64,000 nt of DNA, taken from contig NZ_AMQY01000014.1 of assembly GCF_000334215.1 (NCBI RefSeq), positions 186,001 to 250,000 of the forward strand. The letters run 5' to 3'. This document shows positions 18,433 through 27,100 of this stretch, one piece after another. Every line of letters begins with the position of its first letter. The first letter of the stretch is position 1. The DNA is from Vreelandella jeotgali Hwa. GTDB lineage: Bacteria > Pseudomonadota > Gammaproteobacteria > Pseudomonadales > Halomonadaceae. The position numbers and the translations under genes are program-made. The notes below the pieces were generated by a model that saw only the letters and a program-made list of their open reading frames with translations, was not told the origin of the DNA and searched no databases.

Positions 18433-20276
18433 TCGCCTCCTTCCTTGATCAGTCGGTCGGCCTGTGGGGTCATGTCAAGATAGATACCGGTACCGCCCTG
18501 CGGCCGGTTGCGTGCGGTCAGCCGGGCGTCGATGTGGCGAGCCCGGTCGCGCATGATGATCAACCCGTAGTGCATGGGTGGAGAGCCGTCATCGGGCAGG
18601 CCGATACCGTCGTCTTCGATGCTGAGATGCAGTCGCGCCTGGCGGAACGTCAGGCTGACGCCAACCCAGTGGGGTCGGGCGTGTTTGACCGTGTTGGCCA
18701 GCGCTTCCCGGGTAATCTGCAGCAGATGGACTTCCTCGTTGGCGCTCAGCAGGTAGGGCGGCACCTGATACCTGAGCTCGATAGCAAAGCCCAGCCGCTG
18801 GCTGAACTCGTCAACGGTCTGCTCCAGTGCCGGCTGCAGGCCGGCTTTATCCAGCGACAGGCGAAAGGTGGTCAACAGCTCGCGTAGCTGGCGATAGGCG
18901 CTGCTGAGGCCTTCGCGCAGATCGCCGATCACCTCGGCCTGACGTTCGGCGGGCAGGTCCTTCGCCTGCATGCGTTCCAGCCGCGCCACCTGCATCTTGA
19001 GATACGACAGCGACTGCGCCAGGGAATCGTGGAGCTCCCGGGCGATGATGGTGCGCTCTCGGATCAGCGACAGCTGCTGCTGCTCTTCGATGCGCTGTTC
19101 GAGATAGATGGCGTTGGCCAGCTGGTCGGCCAGCGTTTTAAGCAGCTGGCGGGTGGACGGCGCCGGCTCGCGGGTATAGCGGACGGTCAGATAGCCCAGA
19201 TTCAGGCGGCCGGCTTTTACCGGGAGCACCAGCGCCCGGGCGTCGTCCGTTGCGGCATCGGGCTCCCGGCCGTCCGGCGTCAGGCAGGCAAAGCAGGCCA
19301 GGTCGCGGCAGTAGAGCGGGCGCTCGGGAGAGTGGGTCGCCAGGATATCCATGTCGCTACCGTCGTGGGCATTGTGCAGCGACAGCACCATGGGGCCGAT
19401 ATCCAGCACTTCTTCCAGCTGGCGCAGCAGCGGCGCGGCGCTGGCGCAAAGGTCGTTGCCGCCGCCGTAAAGCGCGTGGCTGCTGTCGTGGATAATCTGC
19501 AGGGCGTGGTTGTGGCGTTCCAGCTCGGCGGTTTTTTGTGCCACCCGGTCTTCCAGCGCCTGGTAGCTGATATCCAGCTCGCCGGCCATGTGATCCAGCG
19601 TGCGCCCCAGCTGACCCAGCTCGTTGGCGCTGGTAAAGCGGCTGCGCTGGTCAAAGCGGCGCTGGCCGAAGGCTCGGCTGAGAGCCGTCAGCCGGTGCAG
19701 TGGCCGGGCCAGATTGCGGCGCATATCCACCAGCGCCACCAGTAGAAAGAGGGCAATCAGGCCCAGAAAGAGTCCCTGAATCCGGCTCATCAGGCTGATG
19801 CGTTTTTCGGTGGCGCGTTCGCGCAGGCCGACAAAGTGATCAATCTGCGCGATAAAGGCGTTGAGCCTGGCCCTGGCCCGGGCGACCGGCTGCGGTTGAT
19901 GGTCGCGCGCGGCGTTGACGGCGGGCACGATCTCCTCGCTGAAGCGTTCGCGCAGCTTGGCCAGCGCGGCATTGGCGCTCTGGGCAGCCTCACGGCCGAT
20001 CAGGCCGTAGTGGGGTTGCGCTTCCAGGGTAGCGCTTGCCAGCTTGACCTCCAGCGCCCGGGTCAGGCGTACAGGGTCGGTCCTGGCGCTTTGTACGGCG
20101 GTGATGACGCGGGCACTCGCCAGCCGCAGCGCACCGGCATCGTTGATGGCTTCGGCGTGGCCCTGGGTGCTTTGCGCCATGACCACCGTGAGGCCGATGC
20201 TGGCCAGCGCCAGGCTGCTGATCAGCACCAGAAAAGCGATAATGCGTGCAACCAGCGAATGCCGTAAGGCGTTCAT
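18429..20276 (-). CDS. narX: Nitrate/nitrite sensor histidine kinase NarX
   Basis: Membrane sensor kinase, 615 aa. One membrane helix at about 10-32, a periplasmic domain opening with the nitrate-sensing P-box (INDAGALRLASARV, residues 44-57), a second helix near 180-200, a HAMP domain, a central module with clustered cysteines (LYCRDLACFAC), then HisKA_3 with H416 (ARELHDSLAQSLSYLK) and a HATPase_c domain (EDDGIGLPDDG). The ATG at 20276 follows AGGAG by 5 bases; an upstream frame to 20324 is not supported. A triplicated 14-nt word sits in its leader. Confidence 0.95.
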   Translation of the reverse strand: MNALRHSLVARIIAFLVLISSLALASIGLTVVMAQSTQGHAEAINDAGALRLASARVITAVQSARTDPVRLTRALEVKLASATLEAQPHYGLIGREAAQSANAALAKLRERFSEEIVPAVNAARDHQPQPVARARARLNAFIAQIDHFVGLRERATEKRISLMSRIQGLFLGLIALFLLVALVDMRRNLARPLHRLTALSRAFGQRRFDQRSRFTSANELGQLGRTLDHMAGELDISYQALEDRVAQKTAELERHNHALQIIHDSSHALYGGGNDLCASAAPLLRQLEEVLDIGPMVLSLHNAHDGSDMDILATHSPERPLYCRDLACFACLTPDGREPDAATDDARALVLPVKAGRLNLGYLTVRYTREPAPSTRQLLKTLADQLANAIYLEQRIEEQQQLSLIRERTIIARELHDSLAQSLSYLKMQVARLERMQAKDLPAERQAEVIGDLREGLSSAYRQLRELLTTFRLSLDKAGLQPALEQTVDEFSQRLGFAIELRYQVPPYLLSANEEVHLLQITREALANTVKHARPHWVGVSLTFRQARLHLSIEDDGIGLPDDGSPPMHYGLIIMRDRARHIDARLTARNRPQGGTGIYLDMTPQADRLIKEGGE

Positions 20277-20287
20277 GAAGCTCCTGT

Positions 20288-20338
20288 CGATATGCAATAC
20301 CCGTCGATATGAAAGACCTGCCACCGATATGCAGGACC
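20288..20338. repeat. Triplicated 14-nt word in the narX leader
   Basis: CGATATGCAATACC (20288), CGATATGAAAGACC (20305) and CGATATGCAGGACC (20325) repeat with 17- and 20-nt spacing, ending 12 bases before the narX start codon. They look like local tandem duplications that have drifted. Confidence 0.75.
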
Positions 20339-20537
20339 CGCCAATGGCGCGTTGGTGTAGCGCGGTTTTAACCCGTCCTTAACGGGGTCACCGGCGTAGT
20401 GTATTACGTCCGAGGAAGTAGAAGAAGTATCAAGGCTATCGCTTTAGGCCAGGAAGCCCGGGATGGATGACTTGTGTGAGATAACCATTTTGCTTCACGG
20501 CATGATCATGATGTTGAAGGCCGAAGGGGGTACCGGG

Positions 20538-20658
20538 CAGGGCTATCGCAGTTAAAAAATCAGGGCTTGCTGAGTTTTTTGCGTCAACCAATCATCAAGT
20601 ACTTAGCAATGTTTGACCACGATATTCAGACACGCTTATGCCATCTGCGATAGCCCTG
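20538..20658. mobile_element. 121-bp MITE-like element with 10-bp target duplication
   Basis: Perfect 14-bp terminal inverted repeats CAGGGCTATCGCAG (20538-20551) and its complement (20645-20658). Both sides carry the same 10-bp direct repeat GGGTACCGGG (20528-20537 and 20659-20668). The interior is AT-rich and holds no coding sequence, so it must have been moved by a transposase encoded elsewhere. A 10-bp duplication suits the IS4 superfamily, but no parent element is in the window. It inserted 2 bases after the nsrR stop codon. Confidence 0.9.
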
Positions 20659-20670
20659 GGGTACCGGGGA

Positions 20671-21117
20671 TCAGATATTGACCGCTGGAATTTTCATCAG
20701 TTTTGCCAGCTCGGCGCTGCGGCCGTCGAGGAGGTCGGCCAGGGTATAGCCATCGAGCACGCCGAGGAAGGCGTCGAGCGCTTCGGCAAGTATCGGCTGC
20801 AGCCGGCAGAAAGGCGTGATGACGCAGGCATTATCGTCGCGGAAGCATTCGACCAGCGCCATTTCCTGTTCGGTCGCGCGCACGACCTCGCCCAGGTTGA
20901 TGCTTTCCGGCGACCGGTCGAGTAGCAGCCCGCCGTTTTTGCCGCGCATGGCCTTGAGGTAGCCTTTCTGGTTCAGGTCCTGAACGATTTTCATCAGGTG
21001 GTTACGCGATATGTGAAAGGTCTCGGCGATTTCGCTGATGGTCGAGCGCTCTTCCCCTTTGGTGGCCAGGTAGAGCAGCACGCGAACGGAGTAGTCGGTA
21101 AAGCGCGTCAAATGCAT
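20671..21117 (-). CDS. nsrR: Nitric-oxide-sensing Rrf2-family repressor NsrR
   Basis: 148-aa Rrf2-family repressor that holds an iron-sulfur cluster and releases DNA when nitric oxide attacks it. The winged helix covers about residues 1-65 (ISEIAETFHISRNHLMKIV). Three cluster cysteines are at 91, 98 and 104 (CFRDDNACVITPFC). The ATG at 21117 gives the standard Rrf2 start MHLTRFTDYSVRVLLYL; a longer frame to 21204 is not needed. It is divergent from hmp, with an NsrR operator between them. A MITE sits directly behind it. Confidence 0.95.
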   Translation of the reverse strand: MHLTRFTDYSVRVLLYLATKGEERSTISEIAETFHISRNHLMKIVQDLNQKGYLKAMRGKNGGLLLDRSPESINLGEVVRATEQEMALVECFRDDNACVITPFCRLQPILAEALDAFLGVLDGYTLADLLDGRSAELAKLMKIPAVNI

Positions 21118-21257
21118 AGCACATCGCCTGAAAAAATCGTCAGCGCCCATTGTACGGCCTTTGGCGTATTTTGCTAACGATCGACCGGAGACGCACGCCG
21201 GCATCTGTGGTGGTAAATTGTCGCGGAGTCTTGCTTGCGGGATCGCGGCCTGGTATC

Positions 21258-21286
21258 TTTAAGGTGCATTTTATATGCATCTTAAA
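21258..21286. promoter_or_regulatory. NsrR operator upstream of hmp
   Basis: TTTAAGGTGCAT-TTTAT-ATGCATCTTAAA is a 12-bp inverted repeat with one mismatch and a 5-bp centre. It matches the known NsrR site (AAGATGCATTT-n-AAATGCATCTT) and lies 20 bases before the hmp start. Confidence 0.9.
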
Positions 21287-21306
21287 AGACAGATTAACGA
21301 GGCAAC

Positions 21307-22096
21307 ATGCTTACCCAGGCACAGGAACAGATTATCGAAACCACCGCACCGGTGGTCGCCGAACATCTTGACGCTATTACCCAGCGCTTTTACCCGCTCA
21401 TGTTCGAACGCTATCCCGAAGTAGCGTCGCTGTTCAACCAGGCGCATCAGCAGGACGGCGGGCAGCCTCGGGCGTTGGCCGGAGCCATTCTGGCTTACGT
21501 CAAGCTCCGTCAGACGCCGGAAACGGCCCGGCAAACGCTGGAAACCGTGGTCAACAAGCATGTGTCGCTGGATATTCAGCCCGATCAGTATCCGATTGTC
21601 GGCGAGTGCCTGATGGCGGCGATCGGCGAGGTGCTGGGCGAGGCGGTAACGCCCGATGTCGCCGACGCCTGGACGGCGCTGTACAACGAGCTCGCCGGGC
21701 TTTTGATCGAGCTGGAAGAGCAGCGTTATCAGGCGTTTGCCGATCGTCACGGCGGCTGGCGCGGCACCCGTCGCTTTCGCATTGCCGATACCCGCCAGGA
21801 AAGCCGTGTCATCCGTTCGTTTATTCTCGAACCGGAAGACGGCGGCGCGGTCGCCGAGCATGCTCCGGGGCAGTTTATTGGCGTCAAGCTCGAGATCGAC
21901 GGCAAGCCGGTCTATCGCCACTACAGCCTGTCCGACGTGCCCAACGGGCGCAGCTATCGCGTGTCGATCAAGCGCGAGCCCGGAGGCGTTGCCAGCGGTT
22001 ATTTCCACGACCGCCTGGACGTGGGCGATACGGTCGAGCTGCTGCCCCCGGCGGGCGAGCTGACGCTGGCTCAGGGAGAAGAGCCACTGCTGCTGG
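21307..22096 (+). pseudogene. hmp: Flavohemoglobin Hmp, 5' part (split by an IS element)
   Basis: First two thirds of nitric oxide dioxygenase, which turns NO to nitrate with O2 and NADPH. The globin domain keeps Y29, Q53 and the haem-ligand H85, numbered as in E. coli; the FAD domain keeps RHYSLSD. The frame stops being Hmp at 22096, after ..EEPLLLV, where an IS3-family element begins. Removing the IS and one TGG copy restores LLLVSGGVGQTPLL and a 389-aa Hmp, so the gene was intact before the insertion. The NAD-binding part is lost, so NO detoxification should fail. The frame reads on without a stop into the IS orfA. Confidence 0.95.
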
Positions 22097-22146
22097 TGAA
22101 CTGCACCCCGAAAGTTGGACATCATCCAACCTTCGGGGTGTTTTTG

Positions 22147-22617
22147 ATGGCGAAATATGACGAGAGCTTCAAGCTGCGGGTTATTCAGCAGTGTTTACGC
22201 GAGGACATCAGCCAGGGGGAAGTGGCTCGCCAGTATGGCGTGGATGTGTCCACCATCCGGCAATGGCTGGCAACCTATCGACAGCATGGCGTGTCGGGCC
22301 TGCGCAAGAAGTACAGTCACCACAGTGCGGCCTTCAAGCGGGAGGTGCTTGAGCGAATGTGGCGGGATGGCTTGTCACAACGCCAGGCTGCGGCCCTGTT
22401 CGATATCCGTGAGCGCAGCGCTATTGGCAGATGGGAGCGTCAGTACCATAGTGGGGGTCTGACTGCCCTGGAACCTCAGCGCAAAGGACGCCGCCCGATG
22501 TCAAAGAAGCCTCCTTCACCGCCCCTACCTGATAAAGAGCGCTCTCAAGAGGCGTTGCTGAAAGAACTCGCCTACCTGCGTGCCGAGAACGCCTATCTAA
22601 AAAGCTCGATGCCTTGA
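22147..22617 (+). CDS. IS150-group transposase OrfA
   Basis: 156-aa DNA-binding subunit. It has two helix-turn-helix segments (GEVARQYGVDVSTIRQWLATY and SQRQAAALFDIRERSAIGRW) and a C-terminal leucine-zipper-like stretch (ALLKELAYLRAENAYLKSS) used for multimerisation. It recognises the IS ends. It is in the same frame as the upstream hmp fragment. Near its end the codons CTA AAA AGC offer a poly-A slip site towards orfB. Confidence 0.93.
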   Translation: MAKYDESFKLRVIQQCLREDISQGEVARQYGVDVSTIRQWLATYRQHGVSGLRKKYSHHSAAFKREVLERMWRDGLSQRQAAALFDIRERSAIGRWERQYHSGGLTALEPQRKGRRPMSKKPPSPPLPDKERSQEALLKELAYLRAENAYLKSSMP

Positions 22618-22693
22618 TCCAGGCAGAGCAGGACGTGGCGCGAGGCAAAAAGCGCAAGTCGTCCAGGGATTAAGGCATGAGCACACCCTCGCC

Positions 22694-23500
22694 TTGCTGC
22701 TGCGAGCGGCCGGTCTCTCGCGCAGCACGTTTTACTATCAACGCAAGGCCCAGAACACCGGTGACAAATACGCGGCTCTGAAAACGCGTATACGCCAAAT
22801 CTACGACCACCATCGGGGGCGTTACGGTTACCGTCGCATCACCGCGGCCTTGAAACAGGCGGGCGAGACAGTCAACCACAAGACCGTGCAGCGACTGATG
22901 AAGAGTCTGGGCCTGAGGTCACTGGTACGCCGAAAACGATACCGATCCTATCGAGGAAGCGCAGGACGAATCGCGCCCAATCTGCTCGATCGTCAGTTCC
23001 AGGCACAACGTCCGAACCAGAAGTGGGTCACCGATATCACGGAGTTCAGCGTCAACGGCCAGAAGCTCTATCTATCGCCGGTCATGGATCTCTATAACGG
23101 CGAAATCGTGGCCTACCAGACCGGCAAGCGCCCCGTGCTCTCCCTGGTGATCGATATGATGCACAAGGCGTTGACTCGGTTGGAGCCAGCGGACAAGCCG
23201 CAGCTGCACTCCGATCAAGGCTGGCATTATCAGCACCCGGCTTACCGGCGCTTGCTGAAGGAGCGATCCCTGATTCAAAGCATGTCACGTAAAGGCAACT
23301 GCCTGGACAATGCAGCGATGGAGAGCTTTTTTGGCACCCTCAAGGCCGAGTACTTTTATCTGAATCGGTTCGAGACGCTTGAGCAACTGCAGCGAGGACT
23401 CGACCACTACATCCACTACTATAATCACGAACGCATTAAGTTGACGCTAAAAGGCCTGAGCCCTGTGCAGTACAGGACTCAGGCCTTGGGTGCCAGCTAA
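22694..23500 (+). CDS. IS150-group transposase OrfB (DDE integrase domain)
   Basis: 268 aa from a TTG codon at 22694; the frame is open from 22601, and homology to IS150 OrfB seems to begin near 22661 (VVQGLRHEHTLALLLRAA). HTH_21 segment RGRYGYRRITAAL, then the catalytic triad: D in WVTDITEF, D in LHSDQGWHYQ, E in NAAMESFFGTLKAEYF. It lies in the +1 frame relative to orfA rather than the usual -1; the -1 frame from the slip site stops at 22671. A 1-base deletion near 22657-22660 could explain this, so the element may be immobile. Confidence 0.9.
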   Translation: MLLRAAGLSRSTFYYQRKAQNTGDKYAALKTRIRQIYDHHRGRYGYRRITAALKQAGETVNHKTVQRLMKSLGLRSLVRRKRYRSYRGSAGRIAPNLLDRQFQAQRPNQKWVTDITEFSVNGQKLYLSPVMDLYNGEIVAYQTGKRPVLSLVIDMMHKALTRLEPADKPQLHSDQGWHYQHPAYRRLLKERSLIQSMSRKGNCLDNAAMESFFGTLKAEYFYLNRFETLEQLQRGLDHYIHYYNHERIKLTLKGLSPVQYRTQALGAS

Positions 23501-23531
23501 ATGAACCGTCCAACTTTATGGGGTCAGTTCA

Positions 23532-23914
23532 TGGTCAGCGGCGGAGTAGGGCAGACGCCGCTGTTGCCCATGGCGCGTCAGGCGCTGGCCGAAGGCCGCC
23601 AGGTGACCTACGTGCATGCGGCGCTGGATGCCGAGCACCACGCCTTCGCCGATGCGCTGGATACCCTTGAGGCGACGTACCCCGACGCCCTCAGGACGCT
23701 GACCGTGTACGAAAACGATGATGGCGCCGATCACCGTGGCTGGATCGATCATGCACTGTTGGCAACCTGCCTGCCCGCCAGCGCGCGCTGTTACTTTGTC
23801 GGCCCCCACGGTTTCATGGAGACGGTCAACCGAGAGCTGTCACAGCTGGGCGTGCCCGACACCCATCGCCACTACGAATACTTTGGTCCCGCCAGGACCC
23901 TGACCGCAGCCTGA
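23532..23914 (+). pseudogene. hmp: Flavohemoglobin Hmp, 3' part
   Basis: The NAD(P)-binding third of Hmp, starting TGG|TC AGC.. and reading SGGVGQTPLLPMARQALAEG, with the NAD-ribose loop and the C-terminal YFVGPHGFM and HYEYFGP motifs intact. It is separated from the 5' part by the 1435-bp IS. A start codon at 23531 is created at the IS junction, but no ribosome site is visible, so expression is unlikely. Confidence 0.95.
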
Positions 23915-23918
23915 TAAC

Positions 23919-23938
23919 GCCTCTTGGCAGGCTTTTTT
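23919..23938 (+). terminator. Short terminator behind hmp
   Basis: GCCT-CTTGGC-AGGC followed by six T, 5 bases after the hmp stop codon. The stem is short, so strength is uncertain. Confidence 0.5.
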
Positions 23939-24105
23939 ACCGGCCCCTATCCCCTAAGTGGTAGGGGGCGATTATATGGAGGTAACCGGGCAGAAATCAC
24001 CCGTTTGATCCGGCAAAATCGATCTCAAGGTACCTGCAACCAGGTAATTGCTTTGACTCCAGCTTTTTGACGAAAGCTGTTCATTAAAAGCCAGGGAGAT
24101 CGACC

Positions 24106-27100
24106 ATGAGTCATTTCATTGACCGGCTGAATTTTTTTCGCAAGACACGCGAGCCGTTTGCCGATGACCACGGCGAGCTGCGCCGGGAATCCCGCGAGTG
24201 GGAAGATGGCTATCGCCGCCGCTGGCAGCACGACAAGATCGTGCGCTCGACCCACGGCGTCAACTGCACCGGCTCGTGCAGCTGGAAGATCTACGTCAAG
24301 AACGGCCTGGTGACCTGGGAAACCCAGCAGACCGACTATCCCCGGACTCGCCCCGACCTGCCCAACCACGAACCTCGCGGCTGCCCGCGCGGGGCGAGCT
24401 ATTCCTGGTACATGTACAGCGCCAACCGCCTCAAGTATCCGCTGATCCGCAAGCCGCTGCTCAAGCTCTGGCGCGAGGTGCTGGCCGAGAAGCAGGACCC
24501 GGTGGACGCCTGGGCGGCGATTGTCGAAGACCCGGCGCGCACGCGGGAATACAAGCGCGCCCGGGGCATGGGTGGCCTTGTACGTGCCGACTGGGACGAG
24601 CTCAACGAAATCATCGCCGCGTCCAACGTCTACACCGCCAAGCAGTACGGGCCGGACCGCATTATCGGCTTTTCGCCGATTCCGGCGATGTCGATGATCT
24701 CCTACGCCTCCGGCGCGCGCTATCTATCGCTGATCGGCGGCGTCTGCCTGTCGTTCTACGACTGGTACTGCGACCTGCCGCCCGCCAGCCCGCAAACCTG
24801 GGGCGAGCAGACCGACGTGCCGGAATCCGCCGACTGGTACAACTCCGGCTACCTCATCGCCTGGGGCTCCAACGTGCCCCAGACCCGCACGCCGGATGCC
24901 CACTTTTTTACCGAGGTGCGCTACAAGGGCACCAAGACGGTTTCCATCTGCCCGGATTATTCCGAAGTCTCCAAGCTCACCGACGAGTGGATGTCGGCCA
25001 AGCAGGGCACCGACGCCGCGCTGGCGCTGGCCATGGGCCATGTGATTCTCAAGGAATTTCACCTCGATAACCCCAGCGCCTATTTCACCGACTATGTGCG
25101 TCGCTATACCGATATGCCCTGCCTGGTCGAGCTGGAAGCGCGCGAAGACGGCAGCTACGCCGCCGGTCGGCAGATGCGCGCCAGCGACTTCGATAACAGC
25201 CTGGGCCAGGACAACAATCCCGAGTGGAAAACCCTGGTCTGGGACGAAAAGCGCGACCAGCTGGTGGTACCGCAGGGGTCCATCGGCTTCCGCTGGGGCG
25301 AGGACGAAGAGCAGCGCGGCAAGTGGAACCTGGAGTCGCTGGACGCCGACGGCGTTGAGCTGGCGCCGCTGCTGAGCCTGGGCGAGCGTCGCGATGACGT
25401 GGCCCGGGTAGCGTTCCCGTACTTCGGCGGCATCGAGCGCAAGCACTTTGAAAGCGTCAGAAACGAAGGCACTCACGACGAGATTCTCTACCACAGCCTG
25501 CCGGTCAAGCGGCTGAAGAAAGCCGACGGCACCGAGGTATTGACCACCACCGTTTTTGACCTGATGTGCGCCAACTACGGCATCGACCGCGGCTTTGGCC
25601 CTGAAGGTGAAGACGACGGCGCCACCGACTACGCCCAGATTCGCCCCTATACCCCGGCGTGGCAGGAAAAGATCACCGGCGTAGCCGCCGACCAGGCGAT
25701 CCGCATTGCCCGGGAGTTTGCCGATAACGCGCACAAGACCAGCGGCCGCTCGATGATCATCGTCGGGGCCGGCATGAACCACTGGTACCACATGGACATG
25801 AACTACCGCGGCCTGATCAACATGCTGATCATGTGCGGCTGCGTGGGGCAGAGCGGCGGCGGCTGGTCGCACTACGTGGGTCAGGAAAAATTGCGCCCGC
25901 AGACCGGCTGGCTGCCGTTGGCCTTCGGTCTCGACTGGCAGCGCCCGCCACGCCACATGAACGGCACCTCGTTTTTCTACAACCATTCCAGCCAGTGGCG
26001 TTACGAAAAGCTGGAAATCAAGGAGCTGCTCTCGCCGCTGGCCAAGGCCGAGGACTACGCCGGCAATCTGATCGACTACAACGTCCGCGCCGAGCGCATG
26101 GGCTGGCTGCCGTCCGCGCCCCAGCTCAATACCAACCCGCTGCATCTCGCCGGCGAGGCGGAAAAGGCCGGCATGAGCACGTCGGACTACGTGGTCAACC
26201 AGTTGAAAACCGGTGCGCTGCAGTTTGCCGCGGAAGACCCGGACAACGAGCAGAACTTCCCGCGTAACCTCTTTGTCTGGCGCTCGAACCTGCTGGGCAG
26301 CTCGGGCAAGGGCCACGAGTACATGCTCAAGTATCTGCTGGGCACCCGCCACGGTATCCAGGGCAAGAACCTGGGCGAGGCCGGCGCGCACAAGCCCGAA
26401 GAGGTCAAGTGGCATGATGAAGCGCCGGAAGGCAAGGTCGATCTGCTGGTGACGCTGGACTTCCGCATGTCTACCACCTGCCTGTATTCCGACATCGTGC
26501 TGCCCACGGCGACCTGGTACGAGAAAAACGACCTCAACACCTCGGATATGCACCCCTTCATCCACCCGCTCACCGCGGCCACCGACCCGGCGTGGGAGTC
26601 GCGCAGCGACTGGGAAATCTACAAGGGTATCGCCCGGGCGTTTTCCAAAGCCTGCGTGGGCCATCTGGGCGAAGAAACCGACCTGGTGACGCTGCCCATG
26701 CAGCACGACTCCCCGGGGGAGCTGGCGCAAACCGCCGTGCTCGACTGGAAGAAGGGCGAGTGCGAGCCCATGCCCGGCAAGACCATGCCCAAGCTGGTGG
26801 AGGTCAAGCGCAACTACCCGGAAACCTACGAGCGTTTCACCTCGATCGGTCCGCTGCTGGAAAACGTGGGCAATGGCGGCAAGGGCATCAACTGGCAAAC
26901 CGAGTCCGAAGTCGATCTGTTGGGCAAGCTGAACCACCGCAAGCTCGACGGTCCAGCGAAAGGCCAGCCGCGTCTGGACAGCGCCATCGACGCCGCCGAG
27001 ATGATCCTGACGCTGGCGCCGGAAACCAACGGCCAGGTAGCGGTCAAGGCCTGGGGTGAAATGTCGAAAATGACCGGCCGCGACCATACCCATCTGGCCA

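Larger units (their letters stand above)
22097..23531 (+). mobile_element. IS3-family element, IS150 group, inserted in hmp
   Basis: 1435 bp. The left end TGAACTGCACCCCGAAAGTT (continuing GGAC) and the right end at 23508-23531 are imperfect 24-bp inverted repeats sharing TGAACTG and AAAGTTGGAC. The 3-bp duplication TGG flanks it (22094-22096 and 23532-23534), as expected for IS3. It carries orfA and a DDE orfB whose sequence resembles IS150. The perfect duplication and undamaged hmp halves point to a recent insertion. Confidence 0.95.

Noticed and set aside
23951..23967. Inverted repeat CCCCTA-AGTGG-TAGGGG and a TACCACT heptamer as NarL sites before narG
   Set aside because: The heptamer differs from the NarL consensus at one position and the paired 7-2-7 arrangement is absent.
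24005..24018. TTGATCCGGCAAAA as an FNR box before narG
   Set aside because: The right half matches only two of five consensus bases. A matrix scan would be needed.
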